A stretch of DNA of 64,000 bases from Spirometra erinaceieuropaei (taxonomy: Eukaryota > Platyhelminthes > Cestoda > Diphyllobothriidea > Diphyllobothriidae): contig CACRXP010000019.1 of assembly GCA_902702965.1 (NCBI GenBank), positions 84,883 to 148,882 of the forward strand. Reading direction: 5' to 3'. Below, piece after piece: positions 13,001 to 21,960 of the stretch; within the stretch, counting starts at the first letter, position 1; each line of letters begins with the position of its first letter. Below the pieces are notes generated by a model that did no database searches, was not told the origin of the DNA, and saw nothing but the letters and a program-made list of their open reading frames with translations. The translations under genes were made by a program, and so were the position numbers.

Positions 13001-13285
13001 TCAGAGGAAAACCCAACAACAGAATAACTGTCAGTTATAAAGGATGCTTGTCAATCAACGACCAGGGCCGATGGTTATGACTTTTGGCGTATATTTGCAT
13101 TCTTGCATAAAAAGCACAGCGTCAAACTCTATCGCTATTGGCAGCCATCTCTATAGTGTTAGGTACTCTACACCTGTTAGTAAAATAAACGTTTTATGGA
13201 AAGTAGAGGGAGAGGCCAGCTTTGACAGAAGTGACTCAGTTTTCTACCACGTCATCAGCATGTTTATCCCCAATGACCTACGCAA
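10026..13285. other. Probable intron, nothing recognised
   Basis: Mostly AT-rich. Open frames at 10486-10698, 10958-11269 and 11496-11911 overlap on opposite strands without any recognisable domain. No tRNA, tandem repeat or transposon motif supported. Confidence 0.35.
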
Positions 13286-13288
13286 ATT

Positions 13289-13476
13289 TTCGCTGTTTAA
13301 TTTTCTCAGAAATTATCCACGAAGTTGAAGTAAATCGGTTTATTCAAGACCTCTAGGCTGGGACCGAGAATTTTATGCATGTTTTCATACATTAAATTCT
13401 CGGGCTGAACCTATAGACCTTGAATAAACTGCTCTACTCCAGCCTCGTAGATAATTTCTGAGGAAATTAAAAAGCG
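13289..13476. mobile_element. Palindromic MITE-like fold-back, about 180 bp
   Basis: The two arms (about 13296-13375 and 13393-13472) are imperfect reverse complements around a short loop with GCATG. Each arm carries TTTAAT/ATTAAA at its outer end and the AGAATTTTA/TAAATTCTC block near the centre. The complementarity may extend a few bases to CGCT/AGCG. A related half copy at 9945-10025 shows that this is a dispersed element and not a local hairpin. No coding capacity. Confidence 0.75.
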
Positions 13477-13499
13477 ACCATTTCTAAATTGGAGTATTT

Positions 13500-13650
13500 A
13501 CTGAAAAACACAGGGAGAATTCTGGGAGACCCACTGACGAGCCGAACCCCTCACAGCGGCGCGATGCAGCAGCAGAATATCGGCAAAACACGCGCGTATG
13601 CGCTTTTGGCTAGTACCTATGCGGTTAGTATGTTATCACCTCCCCCTACG
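13500..13650 (+). repeat. Dispersed repeat with hammerhead-like core, copy 1
   Basis: Shares a block order with 41325-41490: GGGAGACCCACTGACGAGCCGA, CCCCTC, a GCGATGCAGCAG block, GGC, and TTTTGGCTAGTA. The copies are strongly diverged. No coding potential. Confidence 0.6.
13534..13596 (+). ncRNA. Hammerhead-like motif, decayed (third repeat class)
   Basis: CTGACGA (13534-13540) fits the CUGANGA box and is followed by GCC, which can pair with GGC at 13582-13584 to close a long helix II, giving the canonical G-C pair next to the core. The second box reads AAAA instead of GAAA in this copy, so it is probably inactive. Confidence 0.3.
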
Positions 13651-14904
13651 CAAGTTTGTCGCCGGATAATATCATTACAAAAAGGTCCAACCTACAAACA
13701 AGCCCAAAATGACTATCACGCGAATTGTGGTTTATGAATCCTCTTTTAGGTTTTAGGGGTTTATTTGGCTATAACAGGATACAGACGTCTTTCCTAATTT
13801 TAAATTGCGTCTGGATATGGAGTTTCCTACTCTACAGACTGACCTGCCTGCAAAATCCCTTTTCGTAAGCACTTGGCTTCAGTTTTGCCCGATGAACGTT
13901 TGGCGGCATTTACTCTTGGGAAATTTGTCTTTGCTAAGGAGAAGAGAACCTGATGAACGTACGTTTTCAGGTTTTCGTGGATGAAGCTAGCAGATTCGAG
14001 ATGATATAGCCAGCAAGAATGATTGCAACGCCATTATCTGTCTTCAGACCTTCTCAGATCTTCTTCTTTTCCTAGAAGGAGAGTTTAAACAAACGTCCTT
14101 TTAAACCAAACATAAACGGCCGGATTTACCGAATGCTTTAAATCATTCGAAGGACCGCCGGCCGTATGCGAGAATATAGACGCCGTCACCCATGTGATCA
14201 TTTAGGATTTCCCGTGCATACTGCCACTGAGGTTGAATACTTTCTGATACTCTGGTTAAATGAGTTAGCTGAGATGAAGTTTGTATTTATTCCAAAATTT
14301 GTTACTGTCACTTTTTCAGCACAGTTTTTGCGGCTAAACTAATTTGGCGGCGGCGTAAGAGGTAACCTGTTGTGCATAATGACCTCCTGCACAAAAAAGA
14401 AGTGATTCAAAGCAGTTTTTTCAACTATGAAGGATTAGCTGGCACAGACTACGTCAGCGCTTGTTTTCGTTTTGGCAGTGTGTTGAGTTAAAGTTGTTCC
14501 ACTGACGTCCCCGCAATTTTTGATGATAAATGGTTTTTTGACCAACTGCAAGTTGTGGATGTTGAGTTCGAATACTCCTTGATGCTTCTACAAAGAAGAA
14601 TAAATTTTTTTCCAAACGCAGCAAACTTTCCAATTTGCTGCTTTGCGCTACTTGAATGCGCGGTTTGTTGACAGCCAAACAGCTTCTTGAAGCAAGTGTT
14701 GACTGGTTTTATCCGCTCAGAACAATTGTATTTTAGTGACCTATTTTGGACCACTCTAGAAAAAATTAGATTTGTTCAAGGTGCACGCCGTATACTGCTT
14801 TCGTGAGAATAACAAAAATTCCCCCTACTAGAAAAAAAAAGGATTTTGTATAGAACCATGAAAGTCAACCACAGAACAGGTGAGACTTTTTAGTCATTAA
14901 TAAA

Positions 14905-15172
14905 TGGTATTTTCCGACCAACATCCGGCGACACCATTCCAGTATTCTTTGTCGTTGCCGGTTATTGTCATTTCGCATATATTTACATATATATGCAGTA
15001 TGTTATTACCGACGAAAATAAGGGAGATTGTATCCCTTGTCTTTTTCGGTAATAAATTACTACCTATATCATGCGCCGCTCTGCGGCTGATGGTTGGGAT
15101 CGACAGAGAGCCCGTAAGACACAACGGAAGAAGTGAATTCCGTAAGAACGATCGGTGATTTCCCCCTACCAT
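14905..15172. mobile_element. SINE copy with inverted segment, no ribozyme
   Basis: The right part (about 15028-15170, plus orientation) follows the SINE from CCCTTGTC and TTCGGTAAT through GCGCCGCTCTGCGGC, GAGAGCCCGTAAG and GAACGATCGGTGA. Left of it, TTACCGACGAAAATAAGGGA (15004-15023) is nearly the reverse complement of TCCCTTGTCTTTTTCGGTAA (15031-15050), so two SINE pieces lie head to head around a few bases. The CTGACGA box is gone. Confidence 0.6.
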
Positions 15173-15532
15173 TATACATATATACATATTAATTAAAAAA
15201 CAGACATCCCAAAAAATATAATTAGGAAAATGGAATTCTTTGGAAAACAGCAAACCTTATTATGTAAATTTTCGAGACTGGTTTCCCAGCTCTTCTTCAG
15301 ACAACGGCCGTGCATAGGTTAAGGAGGTGATCTCGGGAAACATAGTTAAATTGCCCTGACGTTTCAATAGCAAACGAGCTTTCGTTGCCAATTCGGTCTT
15401 CTGTTCGTCGAGTCACGTCCGGAAGGCCTGGTAGGCTTCGGGAAGCGCTACGCAGCTGTTGATGGAGCTCGCGCCAGTGCGACAGGCCTCGATTGTTTCC
15501 CTGGATATGCGGTCATTTTCTCGACTCTGAAT

Positions 15533-16460
15533 TTAGGTATTCTGAAAGGCGAACGTGTTTCCACAGTTTACGCAGTGTTCTGCCAACAGAAACAACGGGT
15601 CGACTCGCCTTACTGCCCTCATGTGTTCTCCAAAACTGATCTGCAGTCTTTCAGCGATCTTTCCAATATAGTTCATTTCGCCGGAGCTACATTGTATCCG
15701 ATAAATGACAGTTCCTTTTTCGCCGCGTGGCGGACGGATCTGAGGTCTTATGACTGAAGTCAAATTTTTGACTCTGGCCGATGGGAATTCCGGTCCCCAG
15801 TGGCCTTAGGAGACCGAAGACCGCTCCAGAGACGCCGGAAATGTAAGGAAGAGCTCGCCAAATTTCTGCCCGTTCTGCTAGCGGACGTCGGTTTTCCCAT
15901 GCTGCCTGTTGCGTTCCATGAACATGCAAGGATACTCGTTCGTCAGGAAGATGCACTGAAGGTAACACAGTTCCGACCATTTGTCGTCTGGCCCGTTACA
16001 GTGGGTTTGTGCCCTTCTGCAGAGTGTTCCGACACAGTTGCATTTGTGGAAAAACGGGTGCATGTTGTGGCATCCCAGGATTTGACGGGCATTAGTGGCA
16101 GTCTTAAGCGCCGTTCTGGTGAGCCAGTACGCCCAGGAATGGTATTTGGTTGTTGATCTCCGTCTTCATTGTAAAGTAGATATCAGGAGAAATGCAATTC
16201 ACGGCATTGTAAAATTCTTGAACCATTTCCCGCTTGATGATGACATACCGAGTCCAACTTTTTGACCTGTAGGTCTTGAAAACTGCCGTCTCTTATTTTA
16301 GAGAACGGCTTCTGCGATGGAACCTGAAAGCGGTGATTCCATCGGCGTCCCTTTCATCTTTTCGTACATTCTGCCTTCGAAAGTAAAGAACGTCTTCAGG
16401 CAGAATTTTAGCAGTTGAATGAGATGCCTCTGTTTCTTACCTTCTCCTCTTTCGTCCTAT
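15533..16460 (-). pseudogene. PLE reverse transcriptase/GIY-YIG endonuclease remnant, YVDD lost
   Basis: Read on the minus strand, the order is that of a PLE polyprotein: a FFTFEG-like segment and GTPMESPLSG, the RT B-type motif, at about 16395-16320; then TRYV directly followed by IIKRE at about 16250-16235; the IPFLGVL segment at about 16170; a KCNCVGTLCRR-like segment near 16050; LPYISGVSG near 15850; and finally IYRIQC and NYIG of a GIY-YIG domain at 15700-15650. The catalytic YVDD box has lost its aspartates, apparently by a small in-frame deletion. Several stops and frameshifts are present. Insertion is by target-primed reverse transcription in intact relatives; this copy is dead. Confidence 0.75.
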
Positions 16461-16812
16461 TTGCGTTTGAGCAGTTTGCTGACCACTTTGAGCGTTAGGC
16501 GTTGCGGGATCGGCCTACGACAAGACAGGAACCCAAATATCGCCAAGTTCATGGGGGATACACGTGTAGCTGCGCTAAAATCCGAGCCTGATGCAGGCGG
16601 ATCATCACCAAGGCCGCCTTATCCATTTATCCGGCAGGTGTAAAAAGGGACGGAAGCCGGCGAAGGTGCTATCGTCACTGCCACTTAGCCAACAGGTGTG
16701 AGAACAGCGGTCGCGGGGTCGTAAAGAAGAATGCCAGCCTAGGACAGGAACTAGCGTCCGAAAATCGGCACCCGACAAGAGGTAAACCCGTTGCAACAAG
16801 ATCGTCGTCACC

Positions 16813-16820
16813 TATAAATA
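16813..16820 (+). promoter_or_regulatory. TATA-like box in PLE-1 terminal repeat
   Basis: CCTATAAATACC lies 28 bp before the first box of the ribozyme-like motif. The same block occurs at the same place in other PLE ends here (37228-37235 minus, 45885-45892 plus), which suggests a core promoter for the full-length RNA. Confidence 0.4.
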
Positions 16821-16844
16821 CCATGAGTCGCGGTACAACACTCA

Positions 16845-16885
16845 GCTCCGACGATGAAAGCTAGTTTGCTATCGAAACGTCAGGG
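16845..16885 (+). ncRNA. Hammerhead-like motif in PLE-1 terminal repeat
   Basis: CCGACGA (16848-16854) differs from CUGANGA by one base and GAAACGTC lies at 16874-16881. Between them AGC and GCT can pair. The ACGT after GAA is self-complementary, as in other minimal PLE hammerheads. The U4-to-C change would be expected to impair cleavage. Confidence 0.4.
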
Positions 16886-17039
16886 CCATATAACTATGGT
16901 TACTGAGATCGCTTCTTCTCACTTATTGTCGGAGACGAGCATTTTTGCTTTTATCAGCAATACACATATATGTACGCATGTCAAGCGAATAAAGTCAAAA
17001 TTTCTTCTCCAGTGATTACATAAACCGACTGCAATCAAT

Positions 17040-17205
17040 TATTGTAGAATGATCACGTAATAAGCAAGCAGTACTACAAGTAAGTCGACATTTATATGGG
17101 CTTTTAGTCAGCACCTCGGTCGGGAGTCCAGTACAATACGTTTGCCATACGTATTTCATACTGCTTGCTTGTTGAATGATCATTACGTGATTATTCCATG
17201 GTAGT
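17040..17205. repeat. Small fold-back repeat, about 160 bp
   Basis: The block AATGATCACGTAATAAGCAA plus GCAGTA (from 17047) is mirrored by TACTGCTTGCTTGTTG and AATGATCATTACGTGATT (17158-17192). The arms are imperfect and the spacer is about 85 bp. It may be another MITE; no second copy noticed. Confidence 0.55.
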
Positions 17206-17648
17206 TGATTGTCTTCGACTCAAATTTCATTGAAATTTTGGGCCTGATTCCAGTAAAGTCATGTTAAGGAAAATCAACTCCACGTCTTGCACTGAATAAT
17301 TTTAAAATCCTTTGCTTGATCTGTCTCTAGAGTTCATATACCTTCACAGCTGCGTCACACAGCGGCAGACTATCGGTGAAACACGTGCTGGGACTTTTAG
17401 CTTACACACCCACCACACATGTACGTGTGGGCATGTACACAACTACCATGTATGCAAATATATATCAGGTGGATAATTTCAGAAATGGCTTAAATTGGGT
17501 CTCCAAATCATGTATGTTGAGGGTCAGAACGGAAATTTTAATGAACATATGAGATGGGTCATGCAGTGACAAAATGCTGAGAAAACACGTGTATAGGCTT
17601 TTAGTTATAACCCATGTCAAGAATACGGCATAATATTTTTGATATATA
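17206..17648. other. No gene recognised
   Basis: AT-rich spacer between a small fold-back and a large MITE. It includes a short run of CACACC/ACACAT repeats near 17405-17440. Confidence 0.4.
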
Positions 17649-18639
17649 CTTTGAGTGACCTATCTCATGAAATGTTGGCTGAAATTCTGAAATGCGTTTT
17701 CGATTGGGAAGGATTACTTAGTCGCGGTTGTAAAACTGACAATCTTGCGGCATACTCTTATAACATTTCAGACTCGGCAGGATGTCGGCTTTTAAATGGG
17801 CTTTCTCAATCTCCTGTAGAAAGCGTGCTCGGTATAAAATGACTTCTTACGTAGCATGCATTTTTCCCATTGATTTTCGATGGTCTTGGAAATTCAAATA
17901 TATTTTATAGAAACCACGAACACAAATATGCTCTCTTTTAGTCAATCAATAGAGAATCACGTCTTCTTTATATTTTATGCTTAAGAAAGGAGCATAATTA
18001 GGTTTTAAAAAAGTTTCAAACTAGGAGACTTTTTAAGACCGTGAAATGTCAATTCCCATAGCATCGTACCTGGACGTTTACCACTGCGCCTCATAAAATG
18101 AACAACATTGTCCGCATCCACTGAAAAAATTTATGGACTCTGTATGATATCTCTTTAATGACATAGAAAAATATGTGATTTTGTTTACGCGGAACGCATG
18201 CACATTGCAGACTGAAATTACTAAGCGCAAATGGAACGAATGATCAGGCTCCAAATGATTCGGCAATTGGAAAACTTTTTTAACACCTAATTATACTCCT
18301 TCCTTAGGTATAAAATATAAAGAAGACCTGATTTTCTATTGATTGACTAATAGAAAACATATTTTTTCATGGTTTCTATAAAATATATTTGAATTTCCAT
18401 GATCATCGAAAATCAATGGGAAAAATGCATGCTACATAAGTAGTCATTTTTTGCCGAGCACGCTTTCTACGGGAGATTAAAAAGAAGTGCAGTTAAAAGC
18501 CGACATCCTGCCGAGTCTGAAGTGTTATAAGAGTATGCGGCAAGATAATCAGTATTACAACCGCGACCAAGTAATCCTTCCTAATCGAAAACGCATTTCA
18601 GAACTTCACCCAACATTTCGTGAGTTAGGTAACTCACTG
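17649..18639. mobile_element. TA-flanked MITE with long inverted repeats (copy 1)
   Basis: About 990 bp. The left arm (about 17649-18020) and right arm (about 18270-18639) are reverse complements with divergence; the arms share CATGAAATGTTGG, the TCGATTxGGAAGGATTACTT block, GCCGACATCCTGCCGAGTC and TCTATTGATTGACT. The ends read CAGTGAG... inside TA dinucleotides (TA at 17647-17648 and 18640-18641), the signature of Tc1/mariner-type insertion. No transposase. Copies at 39624-40590 and 52076-53048 share termini and size. Confidence 0.85.
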
Positions 18640-19137
18640 TATGCGTCCCTCAGACGGGCCATCCACGTGATGGGCTGGACTAACACAAGGGCTTAAATCA
18701 GTGTCCGACAAACATCACGTCTGTAAACCCATAGCAAATGCTACGATTCGGGCTGTGGTAGTTAGCCGAATTGCTGGCTCACGTCATGCCAACTGGAATC
18801 TCATATTTTTTTGTTTAAAATCGTGGCAAATAGCTTAATATGAACCAGGGAATATGGTGATACGCCCATATGCGCGATTCCGTCATGCCAGTCACCCGCG
18901 GCCCCTCTATTCTCCGGTCCTCCTGATTCGGTCATGGCATCGAGCCCAGGTGGGGAGAAAGGAGAGAGAGTGAGACATGTAAGTCGCAAGTCTACGACAA
19001 CTAAAAACCAACTCACGCGCAAGTTACTCTCATGATCTCACCCTGCTCTGAGCCACATGGTGGTCATCGTCGGCAACGGCGGTCGAGCTGTCCTCGTATA
19101 AATGCATAGCAATGAGATGTGCCCTTTTTACATTCAG
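18640..19137. other. Spacer with GC-richer part before exon B
   Basis: The segment from about 18860 to 19090 is GC-richer than average but has no supported frame. It ends in a pyrimidine-rich tract (GCCCTTTTTACATTCAG) that serves as the acceptor of the next exon. Confidence 0.4.
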
Positions 19138-19425
19138 CATGGATTCGTAAAACCCAAAGAGGTGGAAAGTGACACCGGTGAGGAAGAGATCCCGGAAAAA
19201 GACTCAGAGGAGTACCTGCGCACAGAGCGATCTCTGGTGGAGCAGGAATTGCGGAAACAGCGGCACGCCCCCTCCGACATCAGTATCCGCGACCTGCTGG
19301 CAAAGCCTGTCATGCTGGAAGTTGAGGACGAGGTGGAGGGCAGCGATTTCCGGAACGACGGTGGCGCCCGCGGAAGCGAAAAGGGTGCCCTTGAACGGGC
19401 CGTTGCCAGCAGCTTCCAGCAGTAA
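19138..19425 (+). CDS. Terminal coding exon, unknown acidic protein (exon B)
   Basis: Ninety-five codons plus a TAA stop at 19423-19425, preceded by a strong acceptor (CCCTTTTTACATTCAG, AG at 19136-19137) in phase 0. Codon use is GC-rich in third positions, unlike both flanks. The product is highly charged: an acidic run (TGEEEIPEKDSEE), then a helix-forming basic/acidic stretch (RTERSLVEQELRKQ) followed by DISIRDLLAKPVM, and a glycine/serine-rich tail ending SSFQQ. No signal peptide, membrane segment or recognised domain. The likely upstream partner is exon A (9226-9513). A frame shifted by one also stays open, but it is arginine- and serine-rich and is a shadow. The 3' flank lacks AATAAA; ATTAAA occurs near 19850. 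Confidence 0.75.
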   Translation, partial: HGFVKPKEVESDTGEEEIPEKDSEEYLRTERSLVEQELRKQRHAPSDISIRDLLAKPVMLEVEDEVEGSDFRNDGGARGSEKGALERAVASSFQQ

Positions 19426-20535
19426 GAGAATGTGGAGAGATGTGATGTCCCTAGTTACTGTCATCTTCACTTCATCATGCCACCATCCAAATGTCTAAAA
19501 TGCCATTGTATGTGCGACACATACATATGCCCCATCCCCCTGTCCCTCCTGTTTTCATGCCCCAGCATTTTAACGTTTTGATCCGCCCACGGTATTTTCG
19601 GTGACAAATACCCCCAAATATATTTCTTTTTTGTCATCTGTTGTAGCCTTTGCTGTTTAAATGATGGTGAATAGGTGTCACACAGTCACATTGCATTATT
19701 TCCAACTGGAAAAATGTATCGACTGATTGAATATCGGGAAACTTAGTGGAGCATTTGAATTCAACTGCGATTAAGACTAGTAATCCTGGTGTAATGCCAA
19801 AATACAAGCCATAATTCAGGCCGAATTTTCGTTAAAAATAATTCGCAAATTAAACTTGGGTAATGATGAACTATACGTCTATTCATGCTTTTCATCAACT
19901 TGCCCTGCTTACTGCAGTAACGTCAATCGTCTTGGGAGGATTGGCCGAGTATTTTTTTATTTTATCATTATGGTTCAGTGGATCGTCTTTGAATTCTGTC
20001 TGTTTGACCTGTGGTGGGTTTTGTCGACCCGAATGTTGACATGGTCCTTCGTTAGATGTCCACCCGCCGGATCTCAAGGGGATAGCAAATCAGGTTATTT
20101 GTTTGTGCAATCGCTGGAGCGTAACTTGTACAAGATTTAGTATTTTCAAAGTAGGGCAGCGGGTTCGATTGATATAAATCACTAACGACAAAAGGGAAAC
20201 GGAATTAAGCGCCGATTTCCAGGAAGGTGCTACGCACTTGTGCTTTATTATGTAGCCGAGGGTTTACAACCCGCATGGGAGATTGCAAGAGTTGGAAAGC
20301 TGTTATGGCCAGAAAGATCGGGACACTCGGACGGATATTTTGGGTTTATTAGTCGCCACTGTTCGGAAAAACCAAGGTCCGCGTGGCACAGCCCAAAATT
20401 CCAACAGCATGTCCGATGACCACTGCGCGACATTTGGAATTAAAGGTCGCGTCTCCCTACTCATTTTGCTGTCTTATTACTGGCTCAGAAGACCAAAGAG
20501 GTCCAAAATATCTTTCCAAGCCCTCACTCCTCTTT
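19426..20535. other. 3' untranslated region candidate, then spacer
   Basis: Follows the stop of exon B. The first about 120 bases stay pyrimidine- and C-rich (CCCCATCCCCCTGTCCCTCC near 19530), after which the DNA becomes AT-rich. Open frames at 19856-20140 and 20283-20537 have no recognisable domain. Confidence 0.35.
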
Positions 20536-20539
20536 AGCG

Positions 20540-21960
20540 CCAGGAAGGTTTAAAATCTCTTTCCAGGAATACAGTGAGGTTATGCCATACGGAAAGTGGA
20601 CGTTGAAATATATAGTCGGTTATATTTCAAATGAAAAGCTCCGAAATTCCTACAAAAATAGCTGTAACGCCCAGGCTGCCCATCCCTTAACCAAGTCAGT
20701 TTAACTGCGTTACAAAACGATCGCTCCTCGGATGAAGACGTAGATTGTGTTATCGATTACTATCAGATGATAAACAATTTATTTGATCAAAGAGTATAAA
20801 ATCTGAAAAAACGACCATACCTAATGTCAATTATGCAAGATTTGACAAAAATAAGAAAAGGAAAGGGATCTTTAAGGCAGAGGGATAAATAATACGTCTT
20901 AGGCTTCTTTTTGTCGGCCTTGGGCATGAAAAATAGCTGCCAATTGGGCAGACATAAAAAGCCGTAACTTTTATATTTTTATTGGTCTTTCCAATTACTA
21001 AAAAAGACGGCTTTCGCACTGGCTGCCCACCCTTTAACCACGTTGGCTTAACTGCGCTAAAGAAATAACCGCTTTTCAGTTGGCGGCGTAGCTTGGTTCA
21101 TAAATTATAATCGGCCGAGTAATAAATTATTCTATCGAAAACAACAAAATCTGCAAAACGACTTTATGAGATGTAAATTATTTAAGGCTTAACGCAGCTG
21201 ATATCAAAAGAGTAAACAGCAAGTGAAAATGATAAATGCAGGAAGGTTCAAAACCCCTTTCAGGAATATACTGGCTTCATGCAATGCCTAAAGTGGATGT
21301 TGAAATACGTAGTCAGTCATATATCAGAGGAAAGGCTTTGAGATTCGTACAAAAAGGCCTTTAACGCACGGGATGCTCACTCCTTACCCAAGTTATTTTA
21401 ACTGCGTTAGAAAGCGACCGCTCCTCGGATAAAGACTTAGTCCGTGTTATGGATTACTATCAACTGAGAAACAATTCATTTGATTGGAAAACATAAAATC
21501 TGTAAAAAACGACCTTAGCTGATGTCAATTATGCAAGATTAATAAAGCTAAGTGGAGAAGAGGGATGTAAAAGGCAGAGTGGTAATAATAAAAACTACAA
21601 AACTACAACGAGTTAGGCGTCTTTGGGTTGGCACTGGTCATGCAAAATAGCTGCAAGTTGGACAGAATGAAAAGCCGTAACATTTATATTTTTATGGATC
21701 TTTGCAATTACTAAACAAAAAACAGTTTTCGCTAAATTTAAAAATCATTTTTAACGCAGGGGCCGCCCACCTCTTCACCACGAAGGCTTAACCGCTTTTC
21801 AGATGACGGCGTCGCCTGGCTCATAAATTATAGTCAGCCGAGGAACAATTTATTCCATCGAAAACCACAAAATCTGAGAATACGACTTAATGAGATGTCA
21901 ATTGTAAAGGCATAGCGTAGCTGATTGCAGCAAAATTAAGCGTCGAGTGAAAAGTAATGA
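20540..21960. repeat. Tandem array with 350-bp units in 700-bp pairs
   Basis: GCAGGAAGGTT-like blocks open units at about 20540 and 21239, a 699-bp period. Within each, a second related half begins about 350 bp on: the GGCTGCCCA-like block occurs at 20674, 21021, 21370 and 21760. Halves 1 and 3 resemble each other more (CGATCGCTCCTCGGAT shared) than they do halves 2 and 4 (CCGCTTTTCAG shared). This is an A-B-A-B higher-order arrangement. Half 4 carries about 40 extra bases. Each half contains a TTAACTGCG-like block and a CATAAAATCTG-like block. No coding. Confidence 0.85.

Larger units (their letters stand above)
15290..16935 (-). mobile_element. Penelope-like element, decayed, inverted ends (PLE-1)
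   Basis: Coding remnants of RT and GIY-YIG endonuclease run right to left from about 16460 to 15530. Both flanks carry the same terminal-repeat block in opposite orientation: at 15345-15400 the minus strand reads GAAACGTCAGGG, and at 16841-16930 the plus strand reads GAAACGTCAGGG. This makes the element an inverted structure with the body pointing left. TATAAATA at 16813-16820 lies just before the right-hand ribozyme-like motif. The 5' half of RT is missing. Confidence 0.75.

Noticed and set aside
20540..21960. CRISPR array or prokaryotic locus
   Set aside because: Unit length of 350 bp with no short repeat/spacer alternation; the window is eukaryotic.
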